Positions 1 through 5,950 of a stretch of 6,400 nucleotides of DNA are shown here, one piece after another. This DNA is from an uncultured euryarchaeote. Lineage in GTDB: Archaea > Thermoplasmatota > Poseidoniia > Poseidoniales > Poseidoniaceae. The stretch is taken from positions 1 to 6,400 of the forward strand of contig CALBJF010000070.1 of NCBI GenBank assembly GCA_937892665.1, written 5' to 3'. Below the pieces are notes generated by a model. It made no database searches, was not told the origin of the DNA, and was given only the letters and a program-made list of their open reading frames with translations. The translations under genes were made by a program, and so were the position numbers. How positions within the stretch are numbered: the stretch's first letter is position 1; every line of letters begins with the position of its first letter.

Positions 1-373
1 TGAGTGAAACTGGTGTTGATGTAGCTCCGTCTTCAAACTGGAAATCAGTGGCCTGGGAAAAAGACGTCTTTTGCCCATTGTAATATGGGTTCCACACACG
101 GGGCATTGTTTCGATATCAATACGAGTATGTGCGCCGTGAATTGCAGGTGATGTCGAGACTGCAACGCTTGCTGATGTAATTGATTCCCCAACGGGTAAA
201 TCAACCGACCCATCCACTTCGTTCATGTACGTCGAAGCATCATCAAGAACAATCTCTGCTTCACTGGTACCTGAACTGAAATCTGATACGCTTGCAGCAG
301 TTGCCAGCGGAGTCAGTATCATCAAAGTCACGAGGAAAAATGCAATTTTTGTTCGTCCATCAGTAGAAGCCAT
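1..373 (-). CDS. Secreted / cell-surface protein, N-terminal part (runs off the left edge)
   Basis: An open frame without stops reads leftward from an ATG at 371-373 to the window edge, giving 124 residues. The start is supported by an AGGTGA Shine-Dalgarno four bases upstream. Residues 1-9 (MASTDGRTK) form a short charged n-region and residues 10-26 a hydrophobic core (IAFFLVTLMILTPLATA). A signal peptidase I site, A-T-A then A, lies at 24-27, so the protein should be exported. The mature part is rich in Ser, Thr, Asp and Val and looks all-beta, with stretches such as GSVDLPVGESITSASVAVST (55-74) and an aromatic segment RVWNPYYNG (92-100). I associate this kind of start with large extracellular proteins of marine Euryarchaeota; that is from memory, not a search. 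No catalytic motif is visible and the function is unknown. The C-terminus, where a membrane anchor or catalytic domain might be, is outside the window. Confidence 0.85.
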   Translation of the reverse strand, partial: MASTDGRTKIAFFLVTLMILTPLATAASVSDFSSGTSEAEIVLDDASTYMNEVDGSVDLPVGESITSASVAVSTSPAIHGAHTRIDIETMPRVWNPYYNGQKTSFSQATDFQFEDGATSTPVSL

Positions 374-526
374 GGTTTCACCTATGTTCTGCGTATCGAC
401 TCTGCTCTAAAACTTCGTCGCTTAACTGACTACTTTGCTTTGAAATGTGATATCCGGGAGATAAATAGTAAATTTTCCGCTTCTCGACTCCATGTATTCA
501 TATTGGAGAGGGGACTGGGACTTATC
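374..526. promoter_or_regulatory. Divergent intergenic region between the secreted protein and the thioesterase
   Basis: This 153-base gap must hold promoters for both directions. For the plus-strand thioesterase two AT-rich TATA candidates exist. One is around 461-476 (AAATAGTAAATTTT core), which would give a leader of about 30 bases. The other is TATTCATATT near 494-503, about 26 bases before the ATG, which would give a leaderless message. A GGAGAGG at 505-511 resembles a Shine-Dalgarno but is 15 bases from the ATG, too far for a normal one. I cannot choose between these. Confidence 0.4.
378..383 (-). promoter_or_regulatory. Shine-Dalgarno of the secreted-protein gene
   Basis: AGGTGA on the minus strand lies four bases before the ATG at 373. 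It is a good match to the anti-Shine-Dalgarno end of 16S rRNA and decides the start of the secreted protein. A weak TATA-like stretch, TTTTAGAG (405-412 on the same strand), would place transcription start near 380; that second point is tentative. Confidence 0.55.
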
Positions 527-991
527 ATGAAGCCATTCTCAACTGAGCCAGTGATGTTGATTGAAGAAGTATTTCCCCAGGACACAAACTCATACAATAC
601 ACTCTTCGGTGGACGCTTACTTTCTGTCATGGACAAAGCCGCTGGGATTGCATGCTCTAAATTTGCACACAGAGAATTTGTTACAATTTCAATCGATACA
701 TTGACCTTCATAGCACCTGCAAGGCAAGGTGACTTGATCGAGGTTACTGGACGTGTCGTTTTCACGAGTACGCACACAGCAGGTGTCAAAGTTACAGCAT
801 GTGCTATGACAAAATCGGATTGGGAAACTCGAGTTATCTGTGAAGGCTATTTCTTCATGGTTGCCATCGATTCGATGATGCGCCCTATTCCAATTCCGCA
901 ACTCGTTCCTGAATCAGAAGAAGGCCTTAGCGAGTGGAAAAAAGCCAAAGAAATCCGGGAAAACATGCTCTCAAAGCGTAATTCTGAATGA
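527..991 (+). CDS. Acyl-CoA thioesterase, single hotdog domain (YkhA/YciA-like)
   Basis: The predicted 154-residue cytoplasmic enzyme hydrolyses acyl-CoA esters to free fatty acid and CoA. One hotdog fold fills residues 8-118. The family signature is clear: FPQDTNSYNTLFGGRLLSVM (16-35) followed at once by Asp36, with Asn21 and Asp36 in the positions of the conserved polar/acidic residues of this thioesterase group. The central strand FVTISIDTLTFIAPARQGD (51-69) and the following strands (71-112) are also typical. The HNTLFGG-type loop, here YNTLFGG, is nearer YkhA than E. coli YciA. Residues 131-154 form a charged helix. The frame is open up to an ATG at 440, but those 29 extra residues match nothing in the family, and ATG 527 gives the usual eight or so residues before the first helix. 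The gene is 35 bases from the SelB-like gene and probably shares its transcript. Family assignment is firm; substrate chain length cannot be read from sequence. Confidence 0.9.
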   Translation: MKPFSTEPVMLIEEVFPQDTNSYNTLFGGRLLSVMDKAAGIACSKFAHREFVTISIDTLTFIAPARQGDLIEVTGRVVFTSTHTAGVKVTACAMTKSDWETRVICEGYFFMVAIDSMMRPIPIPQLVPESEEGLSEWKKAKEIRENMLSKRNSE

Positions 992-1026
992 GAGCATTGA
1001 TGAAAGAATGGCTTGTGGATTGACAC

Positions 1027-2049
1027 ATGCCAGTTCTTAATATCGCCATGGTTGGAAGTGATGACCTTGCACGAAGTATTGCAAAACCAACCGACCAAAG
1101 AGACGTCCACACCTATGTGAACAAGGATATGGTCAACGGAGAAGCGCAAATTCTCTCTTTGATTCGTCCAGCAAAGTATCCAGAGCGTTTGCGGCCTTTG
1201 CTCAATGCTCTATCTGCTGCGCGTGCTGGTCTGGTCGAGATCACTGCAATTGATGCAACTCTTGGCGAAGCACTCGTCGCTTTTGCAAGTGCAAATATCA
1301 AGCAAGGAATTGCTGTTATCCGCCCGCCTCAAGGCGAATGGGTTGACGAAGACATGGTTAAAACACTCTTCAAGCAAGCAGGATTGACTGATTGGACCTT
1401 CGAAAAGGATGATGGGACAGAATTGAGAACTGCTCTGTATGCGATTATGAATTCCATGGCAGAAGAACTGCAGATGATTGAACAACAACCTCTTGTCGTT
1501 CCAATCGATCAACACTTCAATGTGAAAGGAATTGGTCTTGTTGCAATTGGATATGTCCAATCTGGAAGCGTTTCCGTTCATGATGAAATCACAATGCTTC
1601 CATCAGGAGGAACTGGTTCTGTCAAATCTCTGCAAGTAATGGATGATGATGTCCCTATGGCTGGGGCTGGAGACAGGGTCGGTATCGCCCTTCGCAACGC
1701 CAAAGAAGAATCACTGAGCGGAACCTGCCTAATTGTTCTGCCAGAACTTGAAGATAAGAGAAAGGACATACACAGACCTCTTGCACTGGAATCGCACTCA
1801 TTGTCCCAAATAAGCCTCAACATATCTCCCTTCCAAAAGCGAAAGTTGACAGTGGGTGATGTCCTTCACGCATCGATCGATCTACAGTTTGTTGTGGGAC
1901 GAGTCGAAACCATAGACGGTGGGGTCGGAACCGTTCGCTGGGAAACACCTCTCTTGCAACGTATCGAAAACCCTCCTTCTGTATTGATTGCTCAACTCGA
2001 TTCTAAACCACGAATTATGGGCGATGCAAATCTAGCAAAACTGGAATGA
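1027..2049 (+). CDS. Archaeal SelB-like elongation factor paralogue with degenerate GTPase domain (aSelBL type)
   Basis: This 340-residue protein has the three-domain plan of EF-Tu/SelB factors without the SelB C-terminal mRNA-binding domain. Residues 1-150 are a relic G domain. The P-loop consensus GHVDHGK(S/T) aligns with GSDDLARS (10-17), so its glycine and lysine are lost. The DTPGH position reads RPAKY (47-51), and no NKxD is present after GIAVI (94-98). The strand order and the segment LVEITAIDATLGEALVAF (69-86) still recall the fold. Residues 156-235 are a well-kept domain II beta barrel: HFNVKGIGLVAIGYVQSG (163-180) and DRVGIALRN (216-224). Residues 248-338 are domain III. Published analyses of the archaeal SelB-like family report wide distribution beyond selenocysteine users, a missing C-terminal domain and frequent GTPase damage, which fits. 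A role in binding tRNA or the ribosome is inference; true SelB activity is unlikely. No good Shine-Dalgarno precedes ATG 1027, and coupling to the thioesterase is possible. Confidence 0.82.
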   Translation: MPVLNIAMVGSDDLARSIAKPTDQRDVHTYVNKDMVNGEAQILSLIRPAKYPERLRPLLNALSAARAGLVEITAIDATLGEALVAFASANIKQGIAVIRPPQGEWVDEDMVKTLFKQAGLTDWTFEKDDGTELRTALYAIMNSMAEELQMIEQQPLVVPIDQHFNVKGIGLVAIGYVQSGSVSVHDEITMLPSGGTGSVKSLQVMDDDVPMAGAGDRVGIALRNAKEESLSGTCLIVLPELEDKRKDIHRPLALESHSLSQISLNISPFQKRKLTVGDVLHASIDLQFVVGRVETIDGGVGTVRWETPLLQRIENPPSVLIAQLDSKPRIMGDANLAKLE

Positions 2050-2108
2050 TTCGGCATCAAAACTCTCGTCCTCGAACGCCCTCCTGAATCTCGTAGTTTA
2101 GGGATGCA

Positions 2109-2116
2109 TTGATAAT
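2109..2116 (+). promoter_or_regulatory. Candidate TATA box for the 475-residue membrane protein
   Basis: TTGATAAT is centred about 28 bases before the ATG at 2141, the spacing expected for an archaeal TATA box driving a leaderless message. There is no Shine-Dalgarno before that ATG. The match is only moderate, and the 91-base gap to the previous gene also allows simple read-through from upstream. Confidence 0.3.
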
Positions 2117-2140
2117 GGGCTTGTTCTACTGCTAGATGGG

Positions 2141-3568
2141 ATGCAGACCAACGGGCGCAACGAACGCCTTGCGGAGAATGGGGAGAGAGTATCTCTTCAC
2201 GGTCTACGCTTGGTAGGAGAAGGAGGGAGGGCGAGAGCAAGCCTTACCAATTCTCGAGTATCCTTTGAGTTCAAGAATGGAAATTGCCTCGAGTTTCGAT
2301 ACGACTCTGTCGCTAGAATGCAGCATCACAACACCACACTTGTTCCTGCATGGATTGCATTCATTGGCGTTTGTGCATTGTACGCTTCTTGGCGTATCAT
2401 CACTCCTGCTGACCTTCGAATATTCGCATTCTTAGCTGGCGTGGTTCTGATTTCGAGTTGGGGTCTTACAAAGCGTCCAACTCTTACATTGGATATGCTA
2501 CTGGGTGATTGCCATGTCATTTATGGAAACGACTCGAAGTTGCTCGAACTCTCAATGTTGATTGGAAGAATGAATGAGGGAATGACGCTTGAACAAGCAA
2601 AAATCGGTACTGAGATGATGAATCAAGATACCGATTATCCACGAGAGGCAGCTCAAGAAGCGTACGATGAATTACCAAGCCCTCCAGTCGATTTGGTTCC
2701 TTCAGCGAGTATCGCCTCATTTTTAGGGACAGGAACAACACAAAGTGATGGATTTGAAATCGATGAGGGAATCATTCCCCGATGGGCTGAAGATAGCATG
2801 AATCAAGCCCCATCAAGTGAACACGGAATCATTTCACGTGGGCGAGAATACATCTCCACGCGAAGAGGATACGAAGGAGTTGATATTCACCAACAACACC
2901 GTCGAATAGGCCACCAAGACGCCGTATTTACTGGAGAGGCTCCCCTTCCATCCGAAGTACCAATACATCATGGAAGTTCTTCTCATCGAATGCACCAAGC
3001 AAGTGGTATGCCGGCCACTCGTCAGCCGTTGACATCAACTCCTCTTCCTCAAACGCTCTTACCTAGTTTTGTCGGCCCAGATGGGGCGCACATCCCGCAT
3101 ACCTCTGGAATGTTTACTTCACCAGACCATGATCTGGATAACTTCCACCTAGAGGAAACTGAGGAGCGTCCATCACTGGCCGAGCAAGCGACAACCCCTG
3201 ATGAACAAACAAACACACAACCTCAGCCTGTCTTGAATTCAGGTGTTCTTCGTCGTAATAACGGGAACAATTCCTTACAACGCATCCACATTCGTTCCAA
3301 TAGGACTGAGAACAAAATCGTAAAGGCGAGAAAGGCTAAAACTTCAATCGTATCTCGAGGAATATCATCCATACGAAAAGTTCGAGAAAAAATCACTAAC
3401 CTGAGTGGCGAGGGTGTCGATGACGAACTCATTGAAATAATGCATGAACATATTCCGGAAGGAGATGAAGCGCAGGAAGTCCCTGACTCGTTCAGTTCAC
3501 TAACAGAGTCACAGGAAATCGCCCCAATACAGCAATCTGGACGTCATGGATTACGACGATTTGACTGA
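2141..3568 (+). CDS. Membrane-anchored protein of unknown function with long disordered tail
   Basis: I do not recognise this 475-residue protein. Residues 15-62 look like beta strands (SFEFKNGNCLEFRYDSVARM at 41-60). Two hydrophobic helices follow, about 66-84 (TLVPAWIAFIGVCALYASW) and 92-109 (LRIFAFLAGVVLISSWGL), joined by a short turn. Residues 113-147 resume a compact fold (TLTLDMLLGDCHVIYGNDSK) ending in a helix. A beta unit split by a membrane hairpin recalls bacterial PH-like membrane proteins, but this is only a shape resemblance. From about 160 to 380 the chain is polar and rich in Pro, Ser, His and Gln, probably disordered. Residues 381-418 are strongly basic and helical, and 423-462 are acidic. 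No signal peptide or catalytic motif is seen. Both termini could be cytoplasmic if the hairpin crosses twice. The ATG at 2141 is the first usable start after several short out-of-frame ATGs. The last 18 bases overlap the convergent kinase gene. Confidence 0.8.
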   Translation: MQTNGRNERLAENGERVSLHGLRLVGEGGRARASLTNSRVSFEFKNGNCLEFRYDSVARMQHHNTTLVPAWIAFIGVCALYASWRIITPADLRIFAFLAGVVLISSWGLTKRPTLTLDMLLGDCHVIYGNDSKLLELSMLIGRMNEGMTLEQAKIGTEMMNQDTDYPREAAQEAYDELPSPPVDLVPSASIASFLGTGTTQSDGFEIDEGIIPRWAEDSMNQAPSSEHGIISRGREYISTRRGYEGVDIHQQHRRIGHQDAVFTGEAPLPSEVPIHHGSSSHRMHQASGMPATRQPLTSTPLPQTLLPSFVGPDGAHIPHTSGMFTSPDHDLDNFHLEETEERPSLAEQATTPDEQTNTQPQPVLNSGVLRRNNGNNSLQRIHIRSNRTENKIVKARKAKTSIVSRGISSIRKVREKITNLSGEGVDDELIEIMHEHIPEGDEAQEVPDSFSSLTESQEIAPIQQSGRHGLRRFD

Positions 3569-4489
3569 TATTCCTGAGATATCACAGAAGGAATTGTATC
3601 GTTGTTCATACGCTTCTTGTGAAATCTTTTCAAGAATAGTGGTACCAAAATCTTCGAGAGTAAAACTTGCAGTTACTGTAGCATGAGTCAAGGCATTTCG
3701 AAGCTCTTCAACTGTCATCTCACCCTTACCTGAGGCTAAGCAAGCGGCAAGTGCGCCTGCAAATGTATCTCCACAGCCTGTTGGATCAATGACCTCTAGG
3801 CAGGGATATGACGGCATTGCAATTGTTTGATCCCCGTGAAGAGCAATCACGCCATGCTCCCCTCTCTTGACAACAAGAGTTGGAATTGAAGCCATCTTTT
3901 GAACTGCTTTTGCTGCTGCTACAACATTCTCTTGTCCTGCAAGCATCGATGCTTCCCCATCGTTGATGACAACGATATCTACTCGCTTCATGGCTTCGAG
4001 TAAGGTATCATGTGCGATGTCAATCCATAGGTTCATAGAATCGAGAATAGAAAATCGAATCGGTTTGGATTGATCCAGTACTGAAAGTTGTATTGAGGGG
4101 TGTAAATTAGCACAAAACGTCACAGTTGGTTTACGACCGTGTTCTGGAACCTTGGGTTCAAAGTGTTCAAACACGTTCAAGTGGGTTTCGTGTGTTCTTG
4201 CTTGAGCCATTGAACCTTCATATGACCCGACCCAGCGAAAGGTTTCTCCTTCAACAGTTTCGATTCCTTCGGTATCGAGTAAGGCGTTTTCAAAAATCGC
4301 TCGATCTTGTTTTCGGAAATCAGAACCAACAACTCCGACGAGACCAACTGATTCAAGACCCAGTCGATTACGATGAAAGGCACAGGATAAACCCGCATAT
4401 GTAGCAGAACCTCCGAGTGCATTTTCCACGGCGCCAAGAGGAGATGTTATGCTGTCATAGGCCAAACTCCCAACAATAAGAACATCCAT
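3551..4489 (-). CDS. PfkB/ribokinase-family sugar or nucleoside kinase
   Basis: A 312-residue kinase predicted to pass the ATP gamma-phosphate to a hydroxyl of a sugar, nucleoside or similar small molecule in the cytoplasm. The N-terminal substrate region has ALGGSATYAGLSCAF (24-38), the GG-rich PfkB signature. The second signature DPTGCGDTFAGALAACLA (235-252) holds the anion-hole glycines (238, 240) and the catalytic base Asp241. Other hallmarks are VVINDGEASMLAG (173-185) and LVVKRGEHGVIAL (205-217). The segments FRWVGSY (84-90), ARTHETHLNVF (97-107) and DSMNLWID (150-157) resemble a subgroup of uncharacterised PfkB proteins I recall from bacteria, so transfer is possible; the substrate of that subgroup is not known to me. 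ATG 4489 is chosen over an in-frame TTG at 4492 because a GAGG lies eight bases before it. The gene follows the biotin carboxylase by ten bases and is almost certainly in its operon. Confidence 0.9.
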   Translation of the reverse strand: MDVLIVGSLAYDSITSPLGAVENALGGSATYAGLSCAFHRNRLGLESVGLVGVVGSDFRKQDRAIFENALLDTEGIETVEGETFRWVGSYEGSMAQARTHETHLNVFEHFEPKVPEHGRKPTVTFCANLHPSIQLSVLDQSKPIRFSILDSMNLWIDIAHDTLLEAMKRVDIVVINDGEASMLAGQENVVAAAKAVQKMASIPTLVVKRGEHGVIALHGDQTIAMPSYPCLEVIDPTGCGDTFAGALAACLASGKGEMTVEELRNALTHATVTASFTLEDFGTTILEKISQEAYEQRYNSFCDISGISVKSS

Positions 4490-4493
4490 CAAA

Positions 4494-4501
4494 TCAACCT
4501 C
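4494..4501 (-). promoter_or_regulatory. Shine-Dalgarno of the kinase, overlapping the carboxylase stop
   Basis: GAGGTTGA on the minus strand starts inside the TGA stop of the biotin carboxylase (4500-4502), and its GAGG ends eight bases before the kinase ATG. This arrangement supports co-transcription and translational coupling, and favours ATG 4489 over the TTG at 4492. Confidence 0.65.
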
Positions 4502-5840
4502 AACCTAAGAGTTCTTGATGCATGTCGATATATTGAATCGTTATGTCGCCGTTGATAAAATCGGTTTCATCCATAATTCTACGATGAAGTGGGATGAGAT
4601 GCTCAACGCCAGTGATTACAGTTTCATCAAGAGCTGTTCTCATTCGACGTATTGCGTCTTCACGGTCTCTTCCCCAAACAAGTAACTTTGCGAGAAGTGA
4701 ATCGAAACTGCCTGGCATTTCGTAACCAGGATGTGCGTGGGTATCCACCCTCACGCCAAATCCTGAAGGGAAGTGACATTCCCACAACCGTCCTGGACTC
4801 GGAATAAACTCACGGGGATCTTCTGCATTCAAACGGCATTGAATTGAATGGCCGTTCCACGTAATATCTTCTTGAGCAAGGGGGAGTGATTCTCCTTGTG
4901 CTACTCGAATTCCAAGTTCAACGAGATTGTGCCCTGTGATTAATTCGGTCACAGTGTGTTCAACTTGAACACGAGGGTTTACTTCTAAAAAGTAGAAATC
5001 GCCATTGGCATCACGAAGGAATTCAAACGTTGCAAGGCCTTTGTAACCGACGGATTCAGCGCCTTTGCAAACAAGAGCCCCGATTTCTTCACGCTTTTCT
5101 GGAGTTAACCAAGGGCCTTCTTCGACCAACTTTTGGTGACGGCGTTGAATCGAGCAAAAACGTTCACCGAAATGGATAGCCTTGTTTCCATCTCCAAGTA
5201 CCTGAAATTCAACGTGCTGCGCTTCTTGTATGTATTTCTCAACGAAGACACGAGAGTCCCCAAACGCAGATTTAGCTCGTGATTGGCAGAGTTTCAGAGC
5301 GCTTTCGAATTCATCAGCAGCTTGGACGATCTGCATTCCAATCCCACCACCACCAGCAGCTGCTTTGATGATGACTGGATATCCAATCTCATCGGCAAGA
5401 TCTGATGCGACAGAAGCTTCAAAAATTGGTTCTGAAGAGCCTTTAGCAGTAGGCAATCCTGCTGCTTCCATTGCCGCACGTGCTTCAATTTTATCGCCGA
5501 GTAACGTGATTACATCAGAACTTGGTCCAATGAAAGTAATCCCTTCTTCTTGCAAACGCTTAACGAATCCAGCATTTTCTGCGAGGAATCCATAGCCTGG
5601 ATGGACTGCATCACAACCCATGTCTTTGGCTGCTTGTACGACTGCTTCAATATCGAGATATGCATCGAGTGGATTGATAACATCACGGAAATGAGCATCG
5701 TCTGAAAGACGTACTGGTAATGAAAGACGATCTTCTTTACCATAAATTATGGCTGCTTCTATGTTCATATCACGAAGTGTTCTCATGATTCGAAGAGCAA
5801 TTTCTCCGCGATTGGCAATCAAGACTTTTGAGAACCCCAT
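4500..5840 (-). CDS. accC: Biotin carboxylase subunit of an acyl-CoA or pyruvate carboxylase
   Basis: A complete 446-residue biotin carboxylase, the usual length of stand-alone AccC. It uses ATP and bicarbonate to carboxylate the biotin of a partner carrier protein. Order of parts: N-terminal domain 1-115 (KVLIANRGEIALRIMRTL, 5-22; CDAVHPGYGFLAENAGF, 76-92), ATP-grasp domain 116-330, C-terminal domain 331-446. Active-site residues are in place by comparison with E. coli AccC: Lys117, Lys159, the glycine-rich loop GGGGIGM (163-169), His209, His235 and Lys237 in SIQRRHQKLVEEGP, metal ligands Glu273 and Glu286, Asn288, Arg290, Glu294 in EVNPRVQVEH, and Arg336 in QCRLNAEDP. No biotin-carrier domain is fused, and no carrier or carboxyltransferase gene is nearby. 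The symbol therefore denotes the subunit type; acetyl-CoA, propionyl-CoA and pyruvate remain possible final substrates. Oddity: the usual Thr-Asn after the C-terminal glycine-valine is His-Leu (GVEHLIPLHR, 411-420). The start at 5840 has no strong Shine-Dalgarno. Confidence 0.95.
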   Translation of the reverse strand: MGFSKVLIANRGEIALRIMRTLRDMNIEAAIIYGKEDRLSLPVRLSDDAHFRDVINPLDAYLDIEAVVQAAKDMGCDAVHPGYGFLAENAGFVKRLQEEGITFIGPSSDVITLLGDKIEARAAMEAAGLPTAKGSSEPIFEASVASDLADEIGYPVIIKAAAGGGGIGMQIVQAADEFESALKLCQSRAKSAFGDSRVFVEKYIQEAQHVEFQVLGDGNKAIHFGERFCSIQRRHQKLVEEGPWLTPEKREEIGALVCKGAESVGYKGLATFEFLRDANGDFYFLEVNPRVQVEHTVTELITGHNLVELGIRVAQGESLPLAQEDITWNGHSIQCRLNAEDPREFIPSPGRLWECHFPSGFGVRVDTHAHPGYEMPGSFDSLLAKLLVWGRDREDAIRRMRTALDETVITGVEHLIPLHRRIMDETDFINGDITIQYIDMHQELLG

Positions 5841-5880
5841 GTACAGATGTTATCCAAGACACCCTATGAGCAAAGCGGTT

Positions 5881-5888
5881 CAATAAAC
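5881..5888 (-). promoter_or_regulatory. Candidate TATA box for the carboxylase-kinase operon
   Basis: GTTTATTG on the minus strand is centred about 45 bases before the carboxylase ATG. With normal archaeal spacing it would start transcription near 5858 and leave a leader of roughly 18 bases. No better TATA match sits at the leaderless distance (near 5866). This is a weak call made because a promoter must lie in this gap. Confidence 0.3.
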
Positions 5889-5905
5889 ACCCCTTCATAA
5901 TTAGT

Positions 5906-5926
5906 TAATAAGTAATAAACTTATTA
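5906..5926. repeat. 21-base palindrome, possible operator
   Basis: TAATAAGT (5906-5913) and ACTTATTA (5919-5926) are perfect 8-base inverted arms around a 5-base spacer AATAA. The right arm runs into the TATA box of the small gene at 5951, so a dimeric regulator bound here would block TBP. The region is very AT-rich, which raises the chance of such a match arising by accident. Confidence 0.45.
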
Positions 5927-5928
5927 TA
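5921..5928 (+). promoter_or_regulatory. TATA box for the 95-residue gene, leaderless
   Basis: TTATTATA is centred about 26 bases before the ATG at 5951, exactly the distance from an archaeal TATA box to the transcription start. This implies that the message begins at or next to the ATG, and explains the lack of a Shine-Dalgarno. It also argues against the upstream GTG at 5933 as the start, since that codon would lie before the transcript begins. Confidence 0.6.
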
Positions 5929-5950
5929 CCGGGTGCCTTATCTTCATCTT

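Noticed and set aside
225..410. 61-residue plus-strand ORF
   Set aside because: It lies antisense to the signal-peptide gene, which has a Shine-Dalgarno, a good signal peptide and an open frame to the window edge.
440..526. 29-residue N-terminal extension of the thioesterase from the ATG at 440
   Set aside because: The extension has no resemblance to the family and would run through the likely promoter; ATG 527 gives normal family length.
430..789. 119-residue minus-strand ORF
   Set aside because: It is antisense to the thioesterase signature region and shows no recognisable motif of its own.
1021..1023. Selenocysteine readthrough of the in-frame TGA ahead of the SelB-like gene
   Set aside because: The encoded factor lacks the SelB mRNA-binding domain and GTPase motifs, and I saw no hairpin resembling a selenocysteine insertion element; ATG 1027 alone gives a sensible protein.
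2050..2140. Possible small RNA or tRNA in the 91-base gap
   Set aside because: No cloverleaf, T-loop motif or stable hairpin was seen; several short out-of-frame ATGs lead to immediate stops.
4490..4492. TTG start for the kinase
   Set aside because: The ATG immediately after it has a better-spaced Shine-Dalgarno and gives the usual PfkB N-terminus.
5230..5595. 121-residue plus-strand ORF
   Set aside because: It is a shadow inside the biotin carboxylase, whose ATP-grasp motifs fix the true frame on the other strand.
5933..5950. GTG start for the 95-residue protein
   Set aside because: The TATA box at 5921-5928 would place transcription start at about 5951, downstream of this GTG.
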